From Paenibacillus vietnamensis (GTDB lineage Bacteria > Bacillota > Bacilli > Paenibacillales > Paenibacillaceae): a stretch of 64,000 bases of DNA. The position numbers were made by a program, and so were the translations under genes. Each line of letters starts with the position of its first letter. Position 1 is the first letter of the stretch. The stretch spans positions 434,001 through 498,000 of the forward strand of contig NZ_JAHMHW010000003.1 of NCBI RefSeq assembly GCF_020169515.1. The letters run 5' to 3'. The notes below the pieces were generated by a model. That model was not told the origin of the DNA. It made no database searches and was given only the letters and a program-made list of their open reading frames with translations. Below are positions 9,092 through 17,240 of this stretch, one piece after another.

Positions 9092-9853
9092 TTACAGCTC
9101 GTGGACGGTAACCTCGCTGCGCACCATAAACCGCGCATTAAAGCCGGCTTGTCCGATTCCTTTGGAAATATAAAAAACGCCCTGCTCCGTTTCATGCATG
9201 CCTTTGTATATGCCATGGGCCGGCAGCGGACCTTTGGGCTTAAACTTGAAAAAAAACGGCACGTTCAGCTGCTTGCCGTGCAGGTGGCCGGCCATCAAAT
9301 AATGATACGGCCGTTTAATCTTAAGAACCACGTTAGGGTCATGCGTAATGACGATGACAGGCTCGTTTCCGTCCACATGCTCAAACGCAGGGCCGACCCG
9401 GCTGTGCCGGGTCGAGTCATCGTCGATGCCTACCAGCACGAAGTCGGCGCAAACGACGGATTCATTGCGCAGCAGCCGGATGCCGTGCATCTCAAACAAA
9501 TCCAGCAGCCTCTGAAGGCGCGGAAGCTCGTAATCGTGATTGCCAAGCACCGCGTAAGCAGGCACGCCGCTGTCCGCTATCACTTTCAAATACCTCTCAA
9601 CCTTCGGCAGACAGCTCTCCTTGCGCGTAAAATCTCCGGTTAACATAATATAATCCGGCTTCTCGGCGGAAATGAGCTTCACGATGCGCGATGCGCGAAT
9701 TCTCAACTTATCTGCATGCAAATCGCTGATTTGCAGTATTTTTTTATGTATGCCCGCATCATATCGTACCCGTTCGGTCTTCAGCCATTGAGTCGGGAGA
9801 ATCAGCAGTAAATAAAATAGGATAAAGCATGCACAAACGGCGACTGTATACAA
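9092..9853 (-). CDS. Membrane-anchored metallophosphoesterase (YkuE/YpbG-like)
   Basis: A 253-residue protein with one N-terminal hydrophobic segment (residues 3-20) as anchor. All calcineurin-like metal motifs are present: DLHAD, TGDF, GNHDY, THDP and GHLHG. Such proteins hydrolyse phosphoesters or pyrophosphates at the membrane surface, for example lipid-linked intermediates. The gene is convergent with the AraC regulator, with only 11 bases between the stops. A terminator-like hairpin lies in its upstream region (9956-9988). Confidence 0.87.
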   Translation of the reverse strand: MYTVAVCACFILFYLLLILPTQWLKTERVRYDAGIHKKILQISDLHADKLRIRASRIVKLISAEKPDYIMLTGDFTRKESCLPKVERYLKVIADSGVPAYAVLGNHDYELPRLQRLLDLFEMHGIRLLRNESVVCADFVLVGIDDDSTRHSRVGPAFEHVDGNEPVIVITHDPNVVLKIKRPYHYLMAGHLHGKQLNVPFFFKFKPKGPLPAHGIYKGMHETEQGVFYISKGIGQAGFNARFMVRSEVTVHEL

Positions 9854-9955
9854 AGAACATCCCCCCTATACCCCTTCATATCGTAAATACTATACGAATA
9901 AGTATAGAGCAAGAAGATATGAAACCTCAACATGCCGCAAACGGACCTCAATAAC

Positions 9956-9988
9956 GAAAAAATAGAGCTTACATCATCGTAAGCTCTT
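9956..9988 (-). terminator. Terminator-like hairpin between the phosphoesterase gene and sinR
   Basis: Perfect 9-bp arms agagcttac/gtaagctct with a 6-base loop, followed on the minus strand by ATTTTTT. It is oriented toward the phosphoesterase gene, with no minus-strand gene recognised upstream between it and sinR. It may attenuate the phosphoesterase leader or end an unseen short transcript. Confidence 0.6.
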
Positions 9989-10097
9989 TCCGAATATGTA
10001 TGCAGAAATCCGGTATTATAAGTATATTCTCATCTTTTTTATCCAATAACATACAATAGAGGGAACTTAAAAGGTTTCGCAATTGAGAATTATTCGT

Positions 10098-10103
10098 TAT
10101 AAT
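10098..10103 (+). promoter_or_regulatory. -10 element of the sinR promoter
   Basis: A perfect TATAAT about 40 bases before the sinR start; the best -35 at 17 bp spacing (TTTCGC) is poor. No GTTCTYT palindrome is seen here, unlike the second sinR. Confidence 0.5.
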
Positions 10104-10144
10104 AGAGGCTAGTCTACAACGATGTGATAACGGAGGAGTTTGCT

Positions 10145-10474
10145 ATGATCGGAGAACGTATTAAGATACTGCGCAAAAGAAACGGCTTATCACTCACCGA
10201 ACTCTCTCAACGGGCAGGCGTGGCTAAATCTTACTTAAGCTCCATTGAACGGGGGCTCCAACAAAATCCTTCGATTCAATTTCTTGAAAAAGTAGGCGCT
10301 GTCCTAAAAGTTACCGTTGAAGATTTTCTGAACCAAGACGAAGCCGAACCTAAAACCGATCAATTAGATCAAGAATGGGCAGATTTGGTAAGAGAGGCGA
10401 TGGCCTCCGGTGTCAGCAAGGATCAGTTTAAAGAATTTTTGGAATTCAACAAGTGGAAGATTAAGCGCGAATAG
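10145..10474 (+). CDS. sinR: SinR-type transcriptional repressor
   Basis: A 109-residue protein close to the length of Bacillus subtilis SinR (111). Residues 1-60 form an XRE helix-turn-helix with 'GLSLTELSQRAGVAKSYLSSIERG' and 'NPSIQFLEKV', very like SinR. The C-terminus ('LDQEWADLVREAMASGVSKDQFKEFLEF') matches the SinR dimerisation helices that SinI captures. In B. subtilis SinR represses matrix operons at GTTCTYT half-sites. I chose the ATG at 10145, preceded by ggaggag at six bases, over the GTG-like start 21 bases earlier, because SinR proteins begin MIG-RIK. The gene converges on sinI, unlike the co-directional sinIR of B. subtilis. Confidence 0.92.
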   Translation: MIGERIKILRKRNGLSLTELSQRAGVAKSYLSSIERGLQQNPSIQFLEKVGAVLKVTVEDFLNQDEAEPKTDQLDQEWADLVREAMASGVSKDQFKEFLEFNKWKIKRE

Positions 10475-10486
10475 CGCTTTTTTTAA
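10463..10486 (+). terminator. Intrinsic terminator overlapping the end of sinR
   Basis: The arms aagcgc and gcgctt around gaata, followed by seven T residues, include the last sinR codons and lie between the convergent sinR and sinI stops. Confidence 0.75.
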
Positions 10487-10488
10487 CG

Positions 10489-10650
10489 TCAGACCGCCGT
10501 CTCCCGGTTGTCCGGCTTCCCACTTTCCTGAAGGCACAGAAGAACTTTACGCACATCTTCCTTCGAGAAGCCCATTGCGCGCGCGTTTTTCATCAAGGCG
10601 ACCCATTCCAAATCCAAGTCCTGATAATCCTCTGAATTCACAAGTACCAT
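10489..10650 (-). CDS. sinI: SinI-type anti-repressor
   Basis: A 53-residue protein, close to SinI of B. subtilis (57). Residues around 'DLDLEWVALMKNARAMGFSK' and then 'EDVRKVLLCLQ' match the SinI domain (LDQEWVELM...IRKYLLL), which forms a heterodimer with SinR and strips it from DNA. The frame is open back to 10746, but ATG 10650 has GGGGGA nine bases upstream and gives a SinI-sized product, so I chose it. It lies convergent to sinR. Its upstream region holds Spo0A-type boxes, the known activator sites of sinI in B. subtilis, which strengthens the call. Confidence 0.85.
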   Translation of the reverse strand: MVLVNSEDYQDLDLEWVALMKNARAMGFSKEDVRKVLLCLQESGKPDNRETAV

Positions 10651-10774
10651 AATCCTATGTCCCCCATTCATTATTGGGACGGTTGCACCACTGACTCCAT
10701 GCGTTTTAAGGTGCCCAGATACTAAACGCACTTCAACGTCTCCCATTTACTGGTTCGATAACTATCATATTTGT

Positions 10775-10780
10775 ATTATA
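10775..10780 (-). promoter_or_regulatory. -10 element of the sinI promoter
   Basis: TATAAT on the minus strand, about 125 bases before the chosen sinI start. No good -35 exists at 17 bp, as expected for a promoter that depends on an activator bound upstream. Confidence 0.5.
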
Positions 10781-10832
10781 AATCAGCTCTTTTGCGCATG
10801 TTGTCGCTTCGTGTCTCAAAATTTAGCGACTT

Positions 10833-10863
10833 TGTCACATTTTTTGTCGAATAATTTGTCGAA
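10833..10863. promoter_or_regulatory. Tandem Spo0A (0A) boxes upstream of sinI
   Basis: Two perfect 0A boxes TGTCGAA occur at 10845-10851 and 10857-10863, with a degenerate one (TGTCACA) at 10833-10839; all are exactly 12 bp apart. A further partial match (TGTCGCT) lies at 10802-10808, close to where the -35 region should be. Phosphorylated Spo0A binds such boxes and activates sinI in B. subtilis. Confidence 0.75.
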
Positions 10864-10937
10864 AAAATTGAAGAGCTGTTAAAAGAAGAGATTTCAGGGA
10901 CTAGCTGGAGCTAGTTCGGAACAACTAGACACGGATG

Positions 10938-11972
10938 CTAGCTGGTCGCGAACAGCTCCTCGTGCTCATAACCGTTCGGGTTCGAATACTGCCAGCGCCA
11001 CGAATCCCTGCACATCTCTTCGATGCCTCGGACCGCCCTCCAGCCCAGCACCTCGTTCGCCTTCGTCGTATCCGCATAGCAAATCGCAATATCCCCGGGA
11101 CGCCTGTCGACGATCGCATAAGGAATGCTACGGCCGGATGCCTCCTCGAATGCGGCGATCATTTCAAGCACGCTGTAGCCGCGCCCCGTTCCCAGATTAA
11201 AAATGTCCACGCCCGTTTTTCCGAGCACCCTCTCCAGCGCACGCAAATGCCCTTTTGCCAAATCGACGACGTGAATATAATCTCTGACGCCCGTTCCGTC
11301 CGCCGTCGGGTAATCGCCGCCAAAAACGTTTACCTGCTTCAGCTTTTGAACCGCGACCTGCGAAATATACGGCAGAAGATTATTCGGAATGCCGCTTGGA
11401 TTCTCGCCGATCAGTCCGCTCTCATGAGCGCCGATCGGATTGAAGTAACGGAGGATGGAAACGCCCCACCTGTCATCCGCAGCCGCTACATCCTGCAGCA
11501 CCTGCTCCAGCATCAGCTTCGTTTGGCCGTAAGGATTTGTCGCGGACAGCGGAAAGTGCTCCGGAATCGGCACCTGCTCCGGAAGCCCGTACACGGTCGC
11601 CGAGGAGCTGAATACCAGCTTATGTACGTCATGCTTTTTCATCGCTTCGCACAATTGGAAGGTGCTCATCAGGTTCGTATGGTAATAAGTAAGGGGCAGC
11701 TTCACGGATTCCCCTACCGCCTTCAGACCTGCGAAATGGATGACGGCTTCAATTTTGTGATTGGAAAAGATGCTGTCAAGCGCTTCGCGGTCAAGCAAAT
11801 CCGCCTCATAGAAGGCAAACTCCTTTTTCGTAATGCCGGCCACCCGCTGCAGGGCAACCTGGCTGCTGTTCGACAGATTATCCACGACTACAATTTCATA
11901 GCCCGCTTCCAGAAGCTCGACGCAGGTGTGGCTTCCGATATATCCCGCTCCGCCGGTAATTAGAATCGCCAT
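10938..11972 (-). CDS. galE: UDP-glucose 4-epimerase
   Basis: A 344-residue extended SDR enzyme. The NAD-binding motif '[19 protein letters not shown]' is at the N-terminus, the catalytic 'SSSATVYG' and 'YGQTK' (Tyr and Lys) follow, and '[13 protein letters not shown]' and '[14 protein letters not shown]' are GalE hallmarks. It interconverts UDP-glucose and UDP-galactose (or their N-acetyl forms) and so supplies galactose-type precursors. It is the last gene of the exopolysaccharide locus, 36 bases after the flippase gene. The length is normal. No convincing terminator was found downstream, only a short tagct hairpin without a T run near 10898-10915. Confidence 0.95.
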   Translation of the reverse strand: MAILITGGAGYIGSHTCVELLEAGYEIVVVDNLSNSSQVALQRVAGITKKEFAFYEADLLDREALDSIFSNHKIEAVIHFAGLKAVGESVKLPLTYYHTNLMSTFQLCEAMKKHDVHKLVFSSSATVYGLPEQVPIPEHFPLSATNPYGQTKLMLEQVLQDVAAADDRWGVSILRYFNPIGAHESGLIGENPSGIPNNLLPYISQVAVQKLKQVNVFGGDYPTADGTGVRDYIHVVDLAKGHLRALERVLGKTGVDIFNLGTGRGYSVLEMIAAFEEASGRSIPYAIVDRRPGDIAICYADTTKANEVLGWRAVRGIEEMCRDSWRWQYSNPNGYEHEELFATS

Positions 11973-12008
11973 TTGAAAAATCCCCTTCCTGATCCATGTA
12001 ATATTTTT

Positions 12009-13589
12009 TTACTTATGTCCTCCCGCCTCGGTAGCTCTTCCCTGCCGTTGAAGCCTGCTTAGCAGCATTCGCGCATGGGGCAGCCTCTCCAGCAAACCTT
12101 TAAACGTCGTCCACAGATAAGAAAATTCATCCGTTCTATGGAAGAGAGCAATATACAACAGATTCACCATAAGCAAGCAAATGACGGCTTTGAGCCCTAA
12201 CCAGATGAAGGTGCCGGACGGAATGAAGGAATATACGGCGCCTACGGCGAAGCAGGCTCCCGTTCCGACAGCCGCGTAATAGACATAGCTTGTAAAATAG
12301 CGGTGCAAAGGCTGCCGAAACACCTTCCGGTACACCAAATACGGGGTCGTCCAGAAAGGTACGGCCAAAGCGCTGACGAGCGAGCCGACGAAGATCCCTG
12401 TAATGCCCATGTGCTTGACGAGCAGAAGGGAGAGGCCCAGATTAATCGCCGCTTGGCAAAGCGGTGCAAAGCGGTCTTCATGAAAAATCCCCGCCGTATT
12501 TTTGACCGTTGTGATCGAGTTCCGCATTCCCCTTTCATAGAATGTAATAACCGAAACAAGCAGCACAGCCTGCCCCATCAGAAACGGCTCCCCGATCCAC
12601 AGCTTGATGAACGGCTGGACCAGCAAATACAGCAGAACCGCAAAAAGCGAATACAGCCAAAAATTTAAAAGCATCGTAACCCGGTAAATTCGGTATACGG
12701 TTTCCGCGTTTTCCTTGGCGACGAGATTGCCCACGCTGTGGTACATGCTGGTGAACACCTGATTAACGAACGTGCGGCAAATGTCGATCAGCATTTTGTA
12801 ATTGGAATACAAGCCGACGGCGGCGACGCTGATAAACGAGGAAATGAGAATGCTGTCCACGCCGAATATAAAATACGTCCCGATATTTTGGAGCATGATC
12901 GCTTTCATATTTTTAATAAAGGTTGCTTTCGTTTCGGCGTCGATCTTATGGCTTGTTTTCTGCTTCAGGAACGGATACATTCTGTCTACAACCGCCGCCA
13001 GGATGATCGATGTAGATATCGTAATGACGCTTTCTACGACGAGAAACAAAATGTAATTTTCGGTGAAGTAGATGATCGCGATCTTTACCAAGGTGGAGAC
13101 GATCGAGGACGCCGAAAACACTGCGGTGACGATATAATTTTTTTGATTGACGTTCAGGAAAGAGTGCTTGTAAACGAACAGGTAAGGCGCCGCCGTATTG
13201 ATCAAAAACATAAAGTAGATCAGGGTCAGATGCTCCACGCTCGTATCCTTGACAAATGTGTCCAGGAAAGGCAGCAGCCCGAGCCCCAGCAGCATGACGA
13301 TGCCGGCGATAACCATATACGATTTCTTGTACAGCTGCATGAGCGCCTGAATTTTGGGCACATCGTGATCGGCAACGGGCTTATACAAATTGTAAATAAT
13401 GCTGGAGCCGATGCCGGCTTCCGCCAGCGACAGCATAGCCAGAATACTTGTAAACAGCGCGTTGACGCCCAAATAATCAATGCCAAGGCTGTTGATAAAT
13501 ACGGTTCTCGATATGAAGCTGAGTACAGTAATGATCAGCTGGTTGCCTAGCCCGGCCGTCATATTCAACAACGTATGCTTCGTTCTCAT
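12009..13589 (-). CDS. Polysaccharide flippase (Wzx/PST type, MATE superfamily)
   Basis: A 526-residue membrane protein with about 14 hydrophobic helices, beginning 'LLNMTAGLGNQLIITVLSFI' and 'INSLGIDYLGVNALFTSILAMLSLAEAGIGSS', the usual start of Wzx-type oligosaccharide flippases. It would move undecaprenyl-linked repeat units across the membrane for EpsG/Wzy polymerisation. Its start overlaps the stop of the GH88-like gene by four bases, showing tight translational coupling. Helix count is from hydrophobicity by eye. Confidence 0.88.
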   Translation of the reverse strand: MRTKHTLLNMTAGLGNQLIITVLSFISRTVFINSLGIDYLGVNALFTSILAMLSLAEAGIGSSIIYNLYKPVADHDVPKIQALMQLYKKSYMVIAGIVMLLGLGLLPFLDTFVKDTSVEHLTLIYFMFLINTAAPYLFVYKHSFLNVNQKNYIVTAVFSASSIVSTLVKIAIIYFTENYILFLVVESVITISTSIILAAVVDRMYPFLKQKTSHKIDAETKATFIKNMKAIMLQNIGTYFIFGVDSILISSFISVAAVGLYSNYKMLIDICRTFVNQVFTSMYHSVGNLVAKENAETVYRIYRVTMLLNFWLYSLFAVLLYLLVQPFIKLWIGEPFLMGQAVLLVSVITFYERGMRNSITTVKNTAGIFHEDRFAPLCQAAINLGLSLLLVKHMGITGIFVGSLVSALAVPFWTTPYLVYRKVFRQPLHRYFTSYVYYAAVGTGACFAVGAVYSFIPSGTFIWLGLKAVICLLMVNLLYIALFHRTDEFSYLWTTFKGLLERLPHARMLLSRLQRQGRATEAGGHK

Positions 13590-14815
13590 GTTAAGACCTG
13601 CCGGCTTGCGCCATGCTGATCAACCGCCTCCTGGCCGGTCAGCTTCTTATAGCGTTCGCTCATGCGTATTCCGAAGCCCTGCGAAAACGGGAGAATATTG
13701 AATTGAACGGAATAGACTCCAATATCCTTCGTATCCCCTTGGGAAAAATCGATCGCCCCGTCACGCCGCGTCACCTGCCTCAAATACCCGATAGCTTTGT
13801 TAACGCCCTCAAGGCACGGCTTCGTCAGCGGCTCGATCTGGGCCGCATTGACCAGAAACCAGCTTAAGGTCGCAGCCGCGGAAGAATCGTGACGGCTTTC
13901 TGACCGCGTCACCGTCCAGTTCCAGCTGCCGTTAGCTTGCTGGCAGTCTAAAACCGCTTGTGTGAATTTGACAACAATTTGCTCCAAAACGGATTTATAC
14001 GCATGATTACGAGGCAGCTCGTTCCAGCTGTCGATCAAGCCGATTGCAAACCAGCCGAGCCCTCTCCCCCAGCCGTACAAGCCGAGCGGCGCTTTATCCT
14101 CCAGCTTGTAAGCATGGCAAGGAATGAAGTGGGTTGCCGACATCCCGTATTTCTCATACTCCCTGATCTGCTTCACAGCCAGCTCGATACATTCCGGTTT
14201 ATTGTATTTGTAGCCGTACGACACCAGAAACGGGCAGATGAAGCCGATCGTATCCACGTAGCGGTACCTTGACATGTACTTCCGGTATTGAACGGTTCCA
14301 TCCTCGCCGATATGCTCTTTAATCAACTGCCAGCAATAATCTAGTGCCGGCTTATATGTATCTGCCGCGATAAACTCCAGCTTCATCAGAGCATAAGCCA
14401 ATATAACGGCATCTACATGCTCCGGCTTCGTTTTCCACTGGCCATTGTTGTCGAAATTGCGGTTCAAGAAATTTTGAAAGGCCGATTTGACGTCCTGGTC
14501 GTCGTTATCCTTCAAATATTCGGCCAATCCGAGCAGCAAAGCCGCTTGCTGCCAATGCTGAATCGCATCCTTGGAGTAATTGCCTCTAATCATATCCAGA
14601 AAGACAAGCCTCGTATTGTCGGTGACTTTGATTTTAGGAGTCCGTTCCAGCCACTTGACACCCCTGGCCGTAATCTCACGGCTCCAGTCGGACAGCCCGT
14701 CGTATCTTCCGATCCGTATTCTTTTTTGCCAGTCGTTCAGTTGGGGCATGATGTCGATAAGCGCTGCCAGCAAGCCCAAACCTAGCAATCCGTAGCTTAT
14801 GAGTTCCAGAATCAT
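13586..14815 (-). CDS. GH88/GH105-like unsaturated glucuronyl or rhamnogalacturonyl hydrolase, membrane-anchored
   Basis: A 409-residue protein. Residues 1-22 are hydrophobic and probably anchor it. The remainder is an (alpha/alpha)6 barrel: 'ALMKLEFIAADTYKPALDYCWQ', 'YVDTIGFICPFLVSYGYKYN', 'PLGLYGWGRGLGWFAIGLID' and 'SESRHDSSAAATLSWFLVNAA' are characteristic of GH88/GH105 enzymes, which remove unsaturated uronyl residues left by polysaccharide lyases. Within an exopolysaccharide operon it may trim or release the secreted polymer. Its stop overlaps the flippase start by four bases. The exact substrate is unknown. Confidence 0.75.
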   Translation of the reverse strand: MILELISYGLLGLGLLAALIDIMPQLNDWQKRIRIGRYDGLSDWSREITARGVKWLERTPKIKVTDNTRLVFLDMIRGNYSKDAIQHWQQAALLLGLAEYLKDNDDQDVKSAFQNFLNRNFDNNGQWKTKPEHVDAVILAYALMKLEFIAADTYKPALDYCWQLIKEHIGEDGTVQYRKYMSRYRYVDTIGFICPFLVSYGYKYNKPECIELAVKQIREYEKYGMSATHFIPCHAYKLEDKAPLGLYGWGRGLGWFAIGLIDSWNELPRNHAYKSVLEQIVVKFTQAVLDCQQANGSWNWTVTRSESRHDSSAAATLSWFLVNAAQIEPLTKPCLEGVNKAIGYLRQVTRRDGAIDFSQGDTKDIGVYSVQFNILPFSQGFGIRMSERYKKLTGQEAVDQHGASRQVLT

Positions 14816-14834
14816 AGCATTGACTCCCCTAGCA

Positions 14835-16034
14835 TCAGCTGATTAATTGGTAAAACTTTTCGACCTCGGCTTCCGTTCCGAGAGGTTCGGCTGCGAGCTG
14901 TTCGGAGAACGTATTCATCAGGCCGGGTTCGTTAAGCAATCTCTTGATGCCTTCCGCAATCCCCTCCGGATTCATGGCTACGATCAAGCCGTTCCGCTCA
15001 TGGTCGATCTGGTCTTTGGCGGTCGGGAAATTCGTGACGACGATCGGCTTCCGCAATATTTTCGCTTCGTCAACCGCAATCGATTTGCCTTCCAAACGGG
15101 AAGGCTGCACATAAATATCGGCATTTTCGATGAACGGATAAGGATTTTCGGTGACGCCTAATAATAGAAAACGATCGGTTAAGCCGTGTTCCTCGATTAA
15201 CGCCTTGCATTCCCGCGTTTCTTTTTCGCTTCCCAAGCCTAGTACCTTCCAAATGACCGGATATCCCTCTCGGGCGAGCAGCTTGCAGGCCAAGACGGCA
15301 AAATCAATCCCTTTCACATAGTTCAACCTGGCAACCGTCGTGATGTTGATGCATGACCGGTCGTTATTCATTGCCGCTTGTAACGGGCGCTTCGCTAACT
15401 GCCGGATCATCGGGGGAGATACGATATTATAAAGCACTTTGATTTTTTCCTTCTGCGATTGAAAATTATCCTGCAAAGCTTTGGCGCATTCATCGGATAC
15501 GGTAACGATGTGATCCAGCTTTTGAAAGTAAGGCTCGTCGATGACCGGGTCCATGCCCAAATTCGTATAATTGGTATGAATCCACCCCAGCTTCTTATCC
15601 GCCATCACTTTATCCACGATAAAATAGATAGGGTTTTTCTCCAAAAAACCGACGGCGACGTCATATTTTTTTTCAAGCTTGCCGATCGATTTGGAAATGT
15701 ATTTCCATACCCGCTGCTCGCATCTTGCCGCATTTTTCTCGATCCTCATAAGAGCTCCAAGCTGAAGCCTGGCCGTCATGCTTGCGATTTCCCCTTTTTG
15801 CAGGCACTGCGTCAGCGCCGCTTTAAAGGGCATATCAAAATATTTATAATTTTCCGGTGCTTCCAGCAAGTTCGTTTCTTCCGGAATGTTGGCCATAAAC
15901 AGCCCCTCGTGCTTAAACAAAAACAAATCAACCTCGTAGGCCGAGTAATCCAACGTTTGCAAAAACGAGATTAATGACTTCTCCGCGCCGCCGCATGTCA
16001 TGCTGTTCATGACAAAAAGCAATTTCTTCTTCAC
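14835..16034 (-). CDS. Glycosyltransferase family 4
   Basis: A 399-residue GT-B enzyme. The N-terminal Rossmann half begins 'KLLFVMNSMTCGGAEKSLISF'; the C-terminal half has 'TTVARLNYVKGIDFAV' and the nucleotide-sugar site 'ENADIYVQPSRLEGKSIAVDEA' with the retaining-enzyme E-x7-E pattern. It adds a sugar to the lipid-linked repeat unit at the cytoplasmic face. It is clearly paralogous to the next two GT4 proteins (16031-17233 and 19502-20701), which share the 'GG-EKSL' and 'VDLFLF-HEG-F' blocks. Its ATG overlaps the upstream stop by four bases. Confidence 0.9.
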   Translation of the reverse strand: MKKKLLFVMNSMTCGGAEKSLISFLQTLDYSAYEVDLFLFKHEGLFMANIPEETNLLEAPENYKYFDMPFKAALTQCLQKGEIASMTARLQLGALMRIEKNAARCEQRVWKYISKSIGKLEKKYDVAVGFLEKNPIYFIVDKVMADKKLGWIHTNYTNLGMDPVIDEPYFQKLDHIVTVSDECAKALQDNFQSQKEKIKVLYNIVSPPMIRQLAKRPLQAAMNNDRSCINITTVARLNYVKGIDFAVLACKLLAREGYPVIWKVLGLGSEKETRECKALIEEHGLTDRFLLLGVTENPYPFIENADIYVQPSRLEGKSIAVDEAKILRKPIVVTNFPTAKDQIDHERNGLIVAMNPEGIAEGIKRLLNEPGLMNTFSEQLAAEPLGTEAEVEKFYQLIS

Positions 16035-17233
16035 GGTACATCACCTACAAGCGAATATAGTTTGTTGATTTCCTGCTCCGTCCCCAGCTTTTCGCCGGCC
16101 AGGTTGGCGGTCAGCCTGTTTCTCAGTCCGTCGTCCGAAATCAGCCTTCCGATCCCTTCGGCGACCGCGGCAGCGCTCATCTCGACGATCAGCCCGTTAT
16201 AGCCGTCCGTAATCTGATCCTTCGCGGTGCTGAAATTGGTTACGACGATCGGTTTATTTAATATTTTCGCTTCGTCGATCGCAATCGATTTGCCTTCGAA
16301 TTTGGACGGTTGCGCATAAATATGCGCTTGTTTGATATACGGATACGGATTAGCTTTGAGCCCCAGCAGAATAAACCGGTCCTCCAGCCGGTATTTGGCG
16401 ATAAGCTGCGAAAGCCGGCTTCTCTCTTCTCCTTCGCCGATGACGTACCAGCGCACGTTATGCTTTTGCCGCACAAGCCTGTCGCAAGCTTCTATCGCGA
16501 GCTCAAAGCCTTTCTGGTAGTGCAGCCGGCCGATGGAAAGAATGACCGTTTCATCCGGTTTCCGGCCGTAAACATCCCGTTCTCCGTGTTCGACCATCTG
16601 ATTGATCATTCGCGGGGAAACGATATTGTAAATAACGTCCACCTTGTCCCGCTGTTCCGGGAACCTTCTTTTCAAAATGCTGGCGCATTCCTCCGACACC
16701 GTTACAATATGGTCAAGCTCGCTGAAATATTTGATATCGAAGTCAGGATCCATGCCCAGCTTGTCGTAATCGATATGTACCCAGCCGATCTTCTTGTCCG
16801 CATTCACTTTATCGACGCAAAAATAAGTGGCCGTTTTCTCCAGAAAGCCGATTGCCGCATCGTACTTCTTATCGAGCTTCTCCAGCGAGCTGGATAAATG
16901 CTTCCAATTATATTGCTCCGTTATCGAAATATCTCTGCCCCTGACATTGCGGAATGCAAACATGAACCGGTTGTACACCAGGGACATCCGGTTGGCTGCC
17001 GCAAGGCGCCTGACCGACTCCGCAAACGGCAGCGTAAACAGCTTATACGTCTCGGGAAGGGATATCACGTTGACCTCTTTAGGCAAAAAATCCATAAAAA
17101 TCCCCTCGTGGTTAAACAAAAACAGATCGACGTTATATTGCTCGTAATCGATTTGCGATAATAAATTAACGAGGCTTTTTTCCCCGCCTCCGGCCGCCAG
17201 GCCGGGCATAACAAACAGCAGATTTTTTTTCAT
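16031..17233 (-). CDS. Glycosyltransferase family 4
   Basis: A 400-residue GT4 enzyme starting 'MKKNLLFVMPGLAAGGGEKSL', with 'ILSIGRLHYQKGFELAIEAC' and 'QAHIYAQPSKFEGKSIAIDEAK' as the donor-binding region. I chose ATG 17233, preceded by GAGG, over an in-frame TTG at 17248 that would overlap the upstream gene. It overlaps the next gene by four bases. It is a close paralogue of the 14835-16034 protein, indicating a local duplication followed by change of specificity. Confidence 0.9.
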   Translation of the reverse strand: MKKNLLFVMPGLAAGGGEKSLVNLLSQIDYEQYNVDLFLFNHEGIFMDFLPKEVNVISLPETYKLFTLPFAESVRRLAAANRMSLVYNRFMFAFRNVRGRDISITEQYNWKHLSSSLEKLDKKYDAAIGFLEKTATYFCVDKVNADKKIGWVHIDYDKLGMDPDFDIKYFSELDHIVTVSEECASILKRRFPEQRDKVDVIYNIVSPRMINQMVEHGERDVYGRKPDETVILSIGRLHYQKGFELAIEACDRLVRQKHNVRWYVIGEGEERSRLSQLIAKYRLEDRFILLGLKANPYPYIKQAHIYAQPSKFEGKSIAIDEAKILNKPIVVTNFSTAKDQITDGYNGLIVEMSAAAVAEGIGRLISDDGLRNRLTANLAGEKLGTEQEINKLYSLVGDVP

Positions 17234-17240
17234 AAGGACC

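Noticed and set aside
8600..9643. Long plus-strand frame covering the end of the AraC gene and the phosphoesterase gene
   Set aside because: It is a shadow; both underlying genes have complete domain motifs in their own frames.
10898..10915. Short actagct/agctagt hairpin after galE as a terminator
   Set aside because: It has a 2-base loop and no T run; I do not call it.
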